64,000 bases of DNA, taken from positions 24,963,578 to 25,027,577 of the forward strand of contig NC_086378.1 in NCBI RefSeq assembly GCF_036588685.1, written 5' to 3'. A program made the translations under genes and the position numbers. This document shows positions 11,701-23,572 of this stretch, one piece after another. The DNA comes from Mytilus trossulus (Eukaryota; Mollusca; Bivalvia; Mytilida; Mytilidae). The notes beneath the pieces are model-generated. The model was not told the DNA's origin and did no database searches. It was given only the letters and a program-made list of their open reading frames with translations. Numbering within the stretch: the stretch's first letter is position 1; each line of letters begins with the position of its first letter.

Positions 11701-14303
11701 AATGAAGTTGGTGATAAAAGAAGATTGGTTGACGTCTAACCTAAAGAAACTACTAAATTTAAAACATAAACAATCTTAACATGACAATTTGAAATTATAC
11801 ACAAGACAAAGGATAGACAAGACCATGGCCATTAAAAACACTGAAAATCAAAATGATCACTAAATCATTACCCAAAATATACTAGACTCTAGTGACTTGT
11901 GCAAAAGCAGGGAGATAGGAGAATTTAAACCAATGAAGAAGAAACACAAGACAAGACCACATGTTGCTTATTTTCACAAAGGTTTGAGAAAGGATAAATC
12001 AGCTAAGAACTAGAGTAAGGTGCCTGTAATGTAATTAATTTGTACAAAAGAACATCTATAAAATATATACACCACTCATTTAATAATTCAAGAAAGGAGT
12101 TGTCAAAACATGGCTACTTTTAAACAAAATTTATTCCACTTTCAATAAGCTATTTACATATTACCAACTTTTGACTTTATAATTTTTCAATAGATTGCTA
12201 CTTCTGTGGTTATACCCCCTGATACTAGGTCAAGTTAGAGCCACCAAAATAAGTAAAATCCAACATATAATGTGTGAAATTTGAGGGAAATGTATACGGT
12301 TTTCAGTTGAGTTTTAGAAAATATAAAGTCATTAATTTCACCCAAACATTTGTTTGGATTGAAAGCTTGATTTTACTTCTTTTAGTTGCTCTTACATGAC
12401 TTGGTACCAGGACGACTTACCACAGAACAGGTAACCTGTCAAAAAAATATAAATTGGAGTCAAAAGTCAGTAATAATTTTTTTTTTAAAAGTCCACAAAG
12501 ACAGGTGTCCAGCATTTCTCTATCTCTTCTCTGCAATATCAACATGGAAAATTATTCTGTTGAGTTTGTACATCAGAAAGTCTTTCTAATAAATTAAAGC
12601 TATGAAAATTTATAAAGTTTTTTCAAATATGATGAACTTATATCACTATTAACCTAGAAAGCTTGTTTAAAGTATTCGAAAGACAAAGCTTTAACTTGTA
12701 ATAATACCAACCAAGAGAAAATATTATTCAATTTCATAAGACATTCATTGTGTAGCAGGAAAATCACGAAAATAGAAGATATTATATAACATCTGATCTA
12801 ATAAATTATAAATATTATACATCAAACTGACACATAGTTTATTTAAGAAAGAAATACTTGCATATTAAGTATCAACCAATACGTTACAAAACTTCTCTCC
12901 ATATTTCTTCTTTTCAATACATGTACAATACCCAAAGCTGTGATATGGTTGTGATGAGACATATGTACAAGGGGACTTTATATTACCTTCTTACATCTGA
13001 AAATCCCTATATTTTGGCATCATTGTCACAACCACTGTTTATGATTTCAAGTTCTAAATGTCGGAAAGCAGAAATGTATCGCATTATAATTGTACAACAT
13101 TTTATTGTTCTGTACTTAAAGGTATAAAATTGTTTTGTTTTCATTTGGTGTCTTTCATAAATAAAACAAAAGAAATTATGAACCTTCAACTAGACTTCAT
13201 AGAATCTATTTTAAATAAGGCAAAACTTAAGAAAAGAACTTATTCAAATAAACAGTCTAAACAAACAAAAAGAATAACAATAGAAAAAGTAAACATTTTC
13301 ATAAAAAAAAAACTAAAACAAAACAAAATAAGACCATGGAAAATAAAACAGTGCATCAACTTAAATTTTGGTCTAAAAAATGAAATATACAACATCTGTA
13401 CAAAGGCCTAAAGATGCACATGTGCATATGATCATCATTAAGTTTTCTTTCAAATATGGTCGTATAGTTCCTATAGACATTTCAACATTTCAGAAAATTT
13501 TATGGGTTTTGTGCAAAACCAGATTTGATCTGAATTAAAATGTAATGTAATTCAAAGCTAGCACCTTTATAGAATTTTTCGATAGAATATTTATAAAACT
13601 ATTCCAGGAACTATATGCTTTATCAACACTTCTTTTAATAACAAAACTCCCAAAACATATGTGTTAAATGATTATACACCTTTCATATAATACACAAGTA
13701 TGAACCCATCTAATACACCATAAAGTATTCTATCAATTTGATGAAAGAACATACAAGTATGAAATTATATCATTCAATAATGAATTATAACATGCATTAC
13801 TTCTGATATTAAGAAATGATTTTAGCATTCATGTATTGTTTAATGTTAGATATATAATAAATATAGTAAACTGCTTGTATTAGTCCTTTTTTTGCATGCA
13901 AATGTTTTGGAAGTTAAGCACATATTAATAACAAGTGCCACAGTAATTTCAATTCAATTGACAGAACATTATCATTTTAATATTGCTCATCTTCTACACA
14001 AGTTTTATATACAATAATTAGTTGCTCTCATTTATTATATCCAGTATCTAAACAACAACAAAATCTGATTTCACAAGGTGATTAAAAAATCCTTACATCT
14101 TTATCTCTATCTTTTTCTTTCTCACTCATATTCCTTAAAAGTGCTTGCTTTATAAATATGAAGTGCTATATGTCAACATCTTGTATATCAAATTTACCTA
14201 TCTTTGAATTTTGTTGGAAAACTGAACCAAATTTTGAATAAAAAGAATATGTGTTCTTCACAAAAAAGGACAACTTGTAATTCAAATATATCAATAAAAC
14301 TTT
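8724..14303. other. STX16-VAP interval, no gene seen
   Basis: Very AT-rich. It must hold the STX16 promoter and 5' UTR on its left, and probably the VAP 3' UTR and poly(A) site on its right. About 9740-9860 resembles another bivalve dispersed repeat (AGGGACTTTCTGTTTTGGAT). No open frame here has a recognisable domain or flanking splice pattern. Confidence 0.55.
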
Positions 14304-14497
14304 AAAGAGCCTGTGACTTTCACCTAGGTCTATTTTTAGCCAAATAGATTGGCATGAAAAGTCATTGGTCACATATTTAAATGATACCCTTGTGAAGTTT
14401 GGCTAAATTTGGCCCAGTAATTTCATAGAAGTTGGTCAACGATGACAGACTCCAAGTGATGAGAAAAGCTTACTTGGCTCTTTGGACCAGGTGAGCT
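14304..14497 (+). repeat. GCTCACC-family element, about 195-bp deletion derivative
   Basis: Starts AAAGAGCCTGTGACTTTCACC and ends TTGGACCAGGTGAGCT, keeping both ends of the family but almost none of the middle. It lies about 300 bp downstream of the VAP stop codon, so it may be transcribed in the VAP 3' UTR. Confidence 0.7.
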
Positions 14498-14790
14498 AAA
14501 AATGTATAAACAACTAGAAGCAAAAATAAGGACCAAAATTCCAACCTTTTTATAGACGAGGTACATTGTACTTTGAAGCTAAATAAGTCCTTTAACCGAC
14601 CGCTATAGTTATGAATAATAAGCTTCCTAATATTGTCTTGTACCAATCAAACTCACTATTACACCCAATTACTTATCTTAAATTTAAACATTGACAGTTA
14701 CAAATTAAAATGTCTATTTCTTTAAAAGTTATTAAATTCCAGTCTTATATAGTCACTTTCAGTTTGATGCATTCACATGTTCAGTTATAG

Positions 14791-17700
14791 TTATAACAGC
14801 ATTTTTCCAAGAATAACTCCTATAATTAGTGCAGCAATAATAATAACTATATTAGGGAACGCTGTTATCTGACTCATTAAATCCTGTTTAGTTTCTGGTG
14901 TAGGTGTGTATGATGGTGTTGATGACACTGTTTCTTTTAGGGCTGTCTTTCTTAATCTTGCTTCACTGTCCTGAAAAAGAAAAATGTAATTTTATGAATT
15001 TGCAGAAATTTTTGCTGAAAGGTGGGGGGATGGAACAAAATGATTTCCCTGTCCAGCTAGATCATGTGAAAATAAAAGTTCAAACATTGGAATTTTGCCT
15101 TGCTAAAGCTAGGTCATTTTCCAAGTTAAAAAGTGGCATGCAAGTAGAATTGTAAATTACTCACAACCAAACTTGAACTTGTGTGCATATTGATAAAATA
15201 ATATCTGACATTCCATTTGTAATAAAATTTCATTTCTCACTACAACGTTTAACCTAGAAGTTCTATGTTCTGTTAAAAAAGATAAACTTTTTAAGCAGCA
15301 AACAAATTTATACCCCATTTTATTGAAGACATATGGATAGTATGGGTATGTGTTTGCTAATAAAATAGAAATTGGCCTTGGGTCACAGAAGATCTCTTGC
15401 ATATAGAATTATACAGGGACATACTTTTCAAGTGTAGTAAGTAACACTACCCAATTCATAATTAATCAAAGTTTTGTGGTACTAAGCATTGTGTATAAGT
15501 TTCATAACATTTGGTTGAGATAAATTGAAAATTCAGTTAGAAAACTGATCCAGAAAATTCAGCATTTTTTTCCATTTTAAAGGACATAACTCTAAACGGT
15601 AAAAGTGACACCACCAAAATTCAAAATTAGCTGCGTGTTGTGGTAATAAGCATTTTGTATCAGCTTCATAACATTTGGTTAAGGCAAATTAAGTTGGAGA
15701 ACTGAAACAAAATTCAGAATTTTTTTATCAAAAATTTAAACAGACCTCTAGAACAGTTAAAGTGACACAACCAAAATTCAAACTTGATCTGTGTTTTGTG
15801 GTAATAAGCATTTTGTATCAGCTCCATAAAATTTGGTTGAATAAACTTTATTTGAAATTGAAAGGTAAATTCAGTTATTTTTCCTTTTGAAAAGGGGCAT
15901 TACTCGAGAACAGAAAAGGGGACACAAACAAATTTAAATATGATCTATGTTTTGTTGTAATAAGCATTGTGTATAAGATTCATAACATTAAGTTGAAGCA
16001 AACTAAAGTAAAAGATAGGAAACTAAAAATTCAGCTATTTTTCTAGATCTTGAATGGTTTAAGTGATGCCACCAAAATTCAAAATTAATCTCTGATGTGA
16101 TACTGTGCTTAGTCATATGACAAATTATGGTGAGGGCATAAAAAGTCTGTTAAGGTATTTTAAAAGCACACCTGAAACAATAATTTTGTTCAAAGAAAGA
16201 TAACTCAATCGTAATTTTCTTTAGTTCAAAATTAATATTTCCAGATCTGTCTACATCCTTCTAACTTTATAAAATACAAGTCTATTGTGATATGGTGCAA
16301 AGTTAAATTGCCTAGTGTGTGTGTGTGTGTGTGTGCGCCAGTATACTTTATTTTACCTTGCCCATTAATTTCAATGTTGACATTTTTAAACAATAGTTCA
16401 AGTAGCTGTTTAAGATATTGAATAGTAACTATGTAACTTTTCTCAAGCATAATTTCAATTGTGTTTTAATTTTATGGTTATGTTTTCATATGTATACAAA
16501 TGCAAGTACAAATTGAACATGATTTGAAGCCAATGCTATAACTGCCTTAGTCCTATCATGCTAATGTAAGCTCCTTCCCAAGAAAGATGGAATTTTCTTA
16601 TCATGCAAAAATTAACTTAATTAAGCCCTCAAAATCATAGCTTAAACCCTGATTTTTTGCAGCAATACACAAATTTTTAAACTAACTACAAGCTTAAGAG
16701 GCACCTCCAAAAGTTGTTTTACAGATTTAAGACCAGTGATGCTGGTCAATTTTAAAACAACTTACAGTTGCATTAGTATCTCATTTTCCTCCTAAAATCC
16801 AAGTAGAAATGTACAGGGTGCAAATGAAAAGTGAAATATGCCAACAGACAGAACAAATACATGTAAAAGGGCAAGCTTTTAAGTGTCTAGTAAAATTGGC
16901 ATATATATATCTATTAACTCCTATGGAAGTTAAAGAATAGTTTAATGACTGCAGGGGTAGGCAGAAGTAAACATTGTGTTCACAAATCCATACTACCACA
17001 GACAAATCTTACTTGATATGGATATGATGAACATGAACTTTCTTTTGGCAATGGTTTCGGGAAAAGATTCTGTTAGCATTACAATTAGACTAGGCCACTA
17101 GTTTTCATTACAATACTACATTTCAACAATCACTCTATAAATACCTTTAATGATTTATTTTCATCCTGCAGTTTTTCTATTTCTGCTTGTAATCTTTGTT
17201 TATCTGATTCGCCTTTTCTTCCCTCTGATTCAGGACTTGACTAAAAAACAATGGATAACTTTAGTCTATTACTTCATGTACTTGTTTAATTTTTAACATA
17301 TCTTTAATATTTTTTTTTTAGTAAATATCATAAATTTATTATCTATTGTTAACCCCTCTATAACAATAATGAAATAAGTCCTCAACGTTTTAAGCAGGCC
17401 CTTGCTAAAAAAAAAATTTCAATCATGATCTAATAAGGGGAGATAACTCAACAACTGTATAATAATGACACCTTTGACGCCACCCCCTTTCCTCCATAAT
17501 GATGCTGTGTAGTGCCGCAGTTAAAGCATTCTCCTACGGAAAATCTGTATCAGACTTAATAAAAATTTGTATCTAATTTAAAAAGGATATGTACGACTGG
17601 AATTTCATTGATGAGATATTTGTTTTCCGTATGCATTAAGGCTTTAAACCTGATAATTATTTTTATATTGAAAAAATCCTATGCGAATCAAGTAGGTAAA

Positions 17701-20700
17701 AAAAAGAATCCATGGAAGAAAGGTTAAATATTCAATATGAGGAATAAATAATACAACTTGATACCTTTATTGTTTGTGAGGTTTCTAACTGTACTTGTTT
17801 CACTGGTTTTATCTTTTCTGTTTCTTCCCTCGTCTACAAGAAATACATAAAGTTTAAAAAATTATATCTTTTTTTCTATTGGCAGAAAGCTATAATAAGA
17901 TCTCTATGGAATTCTGAGATCTATTTATATCACTAAGGTAATAAATATTCATGTAATTCTTTATTGATTTCTAAAATTAATCAGGTTAGGAAAGATCTCT
18001 TCTTCATGAATGATTAATTAAAAAAGCCTATTAAGGTAATTACCTGAAGATTGATAACTGTATTGCAATAAAGTAGATCACCTTATTTCATGACATGAAC
18101 GGTTTTAATAGAAAAATTACCAAGTCAATCAGGGCTCGACATTACCGTTTGTCCGATTGTCCGGGACAAGTGGAAATAGGTGTCGGGCAAGTAGATTCAT
18201 CATACTACTTGTCCGATGGGACAAGTGAAAAAATCGATGTCAGATGTCAATAGATCAAATTCAAGACTTATACATTACTAAAAATATGAATGATTGTTTT
18301 ATTGATCATACAAAATGAAATAAATATTCATTGATTGAACCAGAGACATATAAACTTGTATATTATGTCTCTGATTAATTTGAACATGATGGCAGCCATT
18401 GACCAGGGGAAAATAAGTAAGGGGAAGGAAACCAAATGTAAATGTTTCTTCTTTAATAGTATAAGCCTCTTGAATTAGGAGCACCTCCATATGCATGATA
18501 TGGAGTTTTCCTTAACTTTAAAATTTTAAATTAAAGTCTGTATTATTTGATTTTGCTTTTAGGCATAACATTAACTTAAAAAAGGTATTATTTAATAAGA
18601 TCTATATGTTAAAATAATAAGCTAAGATGGAAAAATTAGATAAAATCTAAAAAGGCAGATTTTTTACTAAAATGTTTTATGTACTTCATGATCATATATC
18701 AATGTATGTAAAAATCAAGACAAATTGTAAAATCTTGTTTTGCACCATCAATAAATTAAAAAGGTTTATTTGCAAACAAGGTGCCAGGTATATTTAAACC
18801 ATACCACCACTTCAGAATGAATATAGGTCCACTAATAGGAGAACCTAGTGGTATGGGAAGAGATATGATTTAATGAACGACACATGATAGTGACAATGTG
18901 TTAGAGAGCTCAGTCTTGCAAATAAGCCTTCAGTCTGAAATAATAAAATGAATTTTGATGTAGTATTCATATAACATAACAAAATGCTCCCTTTATTGAT
19001 CTTTATTAGGTACAATCAAAGGGCAAGTGTTATTATTGCATATAACATGTATAATCAATATGGAGAATTTTCAATTATAAATTCGGACAAGTGAGTTATG
19101 AGTTCGGACAAGTTGATTTTCTTGCAACTTGTCCGAAGGGACAAGTGAGAAAAAATGATAATGTAGAGGCCTGTCAATGGTACTACCAGTTATTTATTCC
19201 TTTTCAAAGATGCTTTATTCATTTCTATGATGTTATGTGATTATATTTTGTATGTATTTACCTCTTGTTTCACATGTGAATGTGACAGAGTGTTTTTAAA
19301 TAAAAGCATATTGTATTATATTGTATTTACTGGTCATCTTCAACAACAGTACAGTAAATTAAAAACTGACGTTTTCATTTAATAATGTTCTTATTGCTGT
19401 TTCAAAATTGAAAAACAGGGGGAGTGAGATGGGAGGAAGCAAAATTATGAATCGTGGGGGGGGGGGGGGGGGGGTTCATTTTCTTATTCTAGAATTTTAT
19501 ATTCTAAGTGGGGTTGAGATCTTTATAAAGTGCCTCCCATGCCCCTATATGTTATTTTGGAAAAGCCTTTTGGACATATATGAATTAGCTACATTACCTG
19601 ATTATTATCATTAGGAATTTCAAACAAACATTTCAATTTTGAATCCATTAAACTTTCTGGTTTGGCTTCTTTCCACTGAAAAAGAATAAATAAGTATCAT
19701 TATTTTATAAAGCTCCATGCATTCAACATTTTATTAGCAGTTTAGTGTGACAATTGAAGTAAAAAAGTGTTGTTTTTTTTTGTATTCTGCAATATTTTAA
19801 TAATGTTTCATCTTGCTGGTTAGAATAATTTTTATACTACACAGCAAATACAATATTTAGTATATTTATGAATGGAGAGAACAATTATTTTATTTGTACA
19901 TCATGCACCTGTAGTGTCAACAAATGGTTCATCTATAATACACTAGCAGGGACAGTGCTGGGTGTCACCAAGGGTGCATTTTGGTTTTTTATTTCACCTG
20001 GCAACAAAATACAGCTGCTGGTGATATTTCTGATGTTAAAATTCTTGTCTTTTTTTACTGTAATGGTTACAATATAGATCTTCCAATTAGTTTTGTTTCT
20101 AGAAACTAGTGATAATGATGCTAGTACTGGATTTTTGAATATATAACCAGCCTCCTACTGCTGATAATGCGAGTAAAAATTCAAAACATACCAATTGTTC
20201 CTGGCTTTCAATTGGACCATCTGGAGCAAACATAGTCTGAACCATAAACTTGTGTTTATTTTTTTCCAATGGATCATAGTCAAAAGGTTGCAGCATCACT
20301 GAAATATATCGAAGTTATTAAGTACAACATACTACAATTACAAACATTTTGTTAAATGTTACCCTTCTACAATTTACAGTCCATATTTTGAGAATCTATT
20401 TTAATGGATTATGGTTATTCAAATATTGCAGATTCAAAAAAATTCCCACTCATTTTAAATTTGCTTATTCACAGAGAATAATTTAATAGAACATGTAGAA
20501 TGAATGTCCACAACTTTTAGGGCAAAGATTGCATTGTAGAAATCCTGTTATTGTTTAGTGTAGTCCATATTATATATACATTATACATGTAAACAAGAAT
20601 GTGGTACATGTATGAGTGCCAAATGCCAATGAGACAACTCTCCATACAAATCACAATCAACTTCATATTCAAATCAAATGCATTGTCAAGGTACATAAAT

Positions 20701-23075
20701 ACAGCTACTCAGGGTTCTCACTAAGGCAATCTGTGAGTCCTGGACTCATCAAAATCTGCCTGGACTCACCATTTTCAAAACTGGTGAGTCCAAAGATGCA
20801 TCAAGATTGAAATATTTTGGATAAACTGAACACAGTTAAACACAAATCATCATTTTATAGCAAAAGTTTAAAATTGATACGAATTTAATGTCATTTCATT
20901 GCTCTGTTAGGCCATGGAGACTAAATTATAACATAATAATGTCTTCTTGCTGTTGGACTCATTATGGCCAAAAATAAAGAGTCCCTGGACTCGCCTTCAA
21001 AAATCCTTAGTGAGAACCCTGCTACTGACATGACTGTACACACACAGATTGTGAAGGGTATATGTAGCTCTTACCCGATACATTAACACTTTGGTTTGGA
21101 TCGATGATGCCACTGTTTGGTCTGACACAGTACCTCTTTGGTGCTGTGGTTTTTACTTTGAAACATACTTTCTGGTCTGAGGGGTTGGTCAACTTTAATT
21201 CTGATGTTACAACATCTGTGAATGGTCCTACAATAAAAGAAATGGGTTGAAAAAAGAGGTAATGAAAACTTTATTTATGTATGTGTGTTCAAGTGTAATT
21301 TATAATGTTGAACTTTTCTATGAGAACATTATTTTTTATTTAACAATCATTAATGCAGTTTACAGTCATGAAAGTTTTACTTTGCAAAAAAGTAGTAATG
21401 GTGTATCTTGCCATAAAATTATTGGGTAATCCAGTCAGAATATTTTTTATTTTCATTAATCGGAAAATATAATAAATGTATAAATAATGTATTAATATTT
21501 TGAGATATATGTACATGTACATTAAGAAAAGGATGATGTACATTGTGTTGGATATTTTGAAAGATCTAGAAAAACCTGTGACAAAATGAATCCCGAACTG
21601 ATTTAAAGTACCTACGCCTAATTTTTAGTATTCATATTGTCATCTGATAAACATGATAAAGTCATACAGCTTATAAAGTGTAGTCTCATTATTTTTTTTC
21701 TGTTTGAACCTGTAATGATTTCCTTACTTCAATCGTAAACTTCATGTGACATTACTATTGGTATTTTATGTACAGTTGCAACCTATTATTTTAAATGAGT
21801 AAAGTATATGGAAAAATTATTGTTTAAACTTGGGAATTTTAAATTACAGTCAAACAACCACCAAGTATCAAGAGAGACTCCTGCAGAATACACCAGCATG
21901 ACCAGTAGATGATTTAATATAGTAAAGAGTCACCTTCTTGTCTTCTCTAAACTAGCCAAATATTATCAGTTCCCTAAAATTTCCTCCTCCCTTGTTCATG
22001 TTATTGTCAGCTGTTTTGAAAATGGCAGTATGGTCAGATCATGTATTTTCGTATTAATTCGCACTTTGCATATTTTTCAATTGAAATTGTGATGTAACAT
22101 TGCATTCTTAATAGCACGAAAACCCTGGCATGAGACAAGGCTGTATTTCCATGATTTAGGTTTAAGAAAAAGAGCCTATATATGAAAAATGTTAATATTT
22201 TGAAACAGTTTCAATCAGTATACAGATTCTCACAAAATTTAGTAAAAGGACACACCACAGACACAGTGAAAATAAGGATAAACATTTGTTGTACACTTAT
22301 GGGTTCGCGTTGCTTATTCTTTAGTTTTCTATGTTGTGTCATGTGTACTATCGTTTTTCTAATTGTCTTTCTTCAATTTTAGCCATGGCGTTGTCAGTTT
22401 ATTTTTGATTTATTATGAGTTTGACTGTCCTCTTAACGTATATTTGTTCCACCTGACAGAAGGTTACATTGGAAACTTTGTTATAAACAATGTCATAATA
22501 CCTGTTCCTGTTGGAACAAATATTCTGTACCATTTATTCCGTTAGAAACATATATTATGAAGGAACTACTATTCCGTGACACTGACAGTCCCTCTGGTAT
22601 CTTTCGGCCCTCTTTTATTGCTATTTGACCGCCACTACTGGACATCACAAAAGTTCTGATAAATTTTGATGTCATAGTAGAAAATATCAGAAGCTACGAT
22701 GGAAAAGTGATAGTTGTATGCGGGACATATTCCCAAATAGTTTTAAGGTTTGTTCTAAGGATAGCATTGATTTTAACTTTTTTATTTTGTTAATAAAAAT
22801 AAGTTGTTGACATGGTCATGATGGTTGAGAAATAAGAACACAATCATTTTCAAGATAATTTCTATATCGAGAACGCGTAAGATATTAATTGGTTTAGATT
22901 GGTAGTAAGTTAATAAAACTATTAAATGTGTTGTATTGATAGGGTGTCATCGCCACATCGGCCGGTTATTGGGTCATACAATTGTATTTTCATTATGAAG
23001 TCGGCGAACTGTTGAGCGATTACCTTTAAATTTTAGTTCAATGTCTGGGTCTAATCTCAGCACTTGCTTTGCCAT
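14791..23075 (-). CDS. VAPB: VAMP-associated protein (VAPA/VAPB), seven coding exons
   Basis: ER tail-anchored receptor that binds FFAT-motif proteins at membrane contact sites. Coding exons in transcript order: 23024-23075, 21075-21227, 20192-20298, 19598-19675, 17765-17833, 17145-17240, 14791-14970; total 735 nt, 244 aa plus stop, the usual family length. The MSP domain covers about residues 5-125: [51 protein letters not shown]-contact residues Lys85 and Met87 lie in KHKFMVQ, and Pro54 aligns with human VAPB Pro56, the ALS8 site. A coiled coil follows ([17 protein letters not shown]). The C-terminal anchor is [15 protein letters not shown], ending KMLL. All introns are GT-AG in phase. Neighbouring STX16 on the same strand matches the human VAPB-STX16 arrangement. 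VAPA and VAPB cannot be separated by sequence alone. Confidence 0.97.
15424..16120 (+). repeat. About 160-bp tandem repeat, four degenerate copies
   Basis: The landmark AAGCATT(G/T)TGTATAAG..CATAACATTTGGTTGA occurs at 15484, 15648, 15806 and 15962, giving periods of 164, 158 and 156 bp. A diverged single copy lies at 56750-57010. Non-coding, in the VAP intron before its last exon. Confidence 0.8.
16315..16336 (+). repeat. (GT)n microsatellite
   Basis: About 11 uninterrupted GT dinucleotides within the last VAP intron, ending in GCGCC. Confidence 0.9.
17395..17735 (-). mobile_element. Small TIR element, copy in VAP intron
   Basis: Shares CTTTGACGCCACCCCCTTT, CCATAATGATG, TTTAAACCTGATAATTATTT and CCTATGCGAATCAAGTA with the reverse complement of 29742-30055. 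It is an older, diverged copy between VAP exons 5 and 6. Confidence 0.65.
18130..19173. mobile_element. TIR element with TCAAT target duplication and TTGTCCG/GGACAAGT words
   Basis: Starts CAGGGCTCGACATTACC; ends ATGTAGAGGCCTG, an imperfect inverse of the start. The flanks carry the direct repeat TCAAT at 18125-18129 and 19174-19178. Just inside each end sit several copies of TTGTCCGA and GGGACAAGTG (18150-18235 and 19080-19150). No transposase frame is seen, so it appears non-autonomous. It lies in VAP intron 4. Confidence 0.8.
19456..19474 (+). repeat. Run of 19 G
   Basis: Uninterrupted poly-G in VAP intron 4. It could form a quadruplex on the non-template strand. Its length is also prone to sequencing error. 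Confidence 0.8.
20710..21021. mobile_element. 312-bp TIR element with CTACT target duplication
   Basis: The ends are a perfect 17-bp inverted repeat, CAGGGTTCTCACTAAGG and CCTTAGTGAGAACCCTG. The direct repeat CTACT flanks it at 20705-20709 and 21022-21026. Subterminal copies of (C)TGGACTCA / GTGAGTCC cluster near the ends. It is inserted in VAP intron 2 only about 50 bp beyond the exon 2 donor. Confidence 0.9.
22290..22620 (+). repeat. Dispersed repeat R2 copy
   Basis: Carries TGTTGTGTCATGTGTACTAT, AGCCATGGCGTTGTCAGTTT and GTCCCTCTGGTATCTTTCGG. The 3' part is rearranged (two partial ends near 22420 and 22590). Located in VAP intron 1. Confidence 0.65.
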
Positions 23076-23572
23076 AACGATTTGACTTTAAGGCGCAGAA
23101 TTAAACAAATATATGCAATGAAATATAAAAGTCACATCTGCCAGACTGGTTTCGTGGTATACGCATGCGCTCATTACTCATTTGCCAAATATACAAAAAT
23201 TACGAACAAAACGAATTTTCAACCAGAATAAATAAATTAATAATCCAAAGAATTATTCAATTCATTTATGCTTTATTTCTGCAAAAAATATTACTATTCA
23301 ACAGTTTGTATAAATAAAAATATTACAATTTAAAAGCTCAAGTGGATTAAAAAAGTTGTGACAACAGGTCGATTCAAGATAAAAATTTATATGTTTGTAA
23401 ATCAAGTTCACCCTTATATTGTCTGTTACCTTTTTTTAATTCTTTGAAGGTAAAAAGTAACAACAGAAAGCTTAAATCAGTAAGCACAGGAAGTACAAGG
23501 AAAAATGTTTGGTAGTGACAGCTAAGCAGCACATTTTTCTTGTTCATCTTATTTTAATTTCTAAAATATAAA
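23076..23572. promoter_or_regulatory. Divergent promoter region between VAP and CFAP418
   Basis: Only 497 bp separate the two start codons, and the genes point away from each other, so both promoters and 5' UTRs must lie here or overlap it. ACGCATGCGC at 23161-23170 matches the NRF1-type palindrome GCGCATGCGC except for its first base. No clear TATA box can be assigned to either gene. The site is seen; its function is inferred from known NRF1 use in bidirectional housekeeping promoters. Confidence 0.6.

Noticed and set aside
13058..13411. 117-residue plus-strand open frame
   Set aside because: Very AT-rich, Lys/Asn/Ile-heavy, with no domain, no splice context and no homology I recognise; probably chance.
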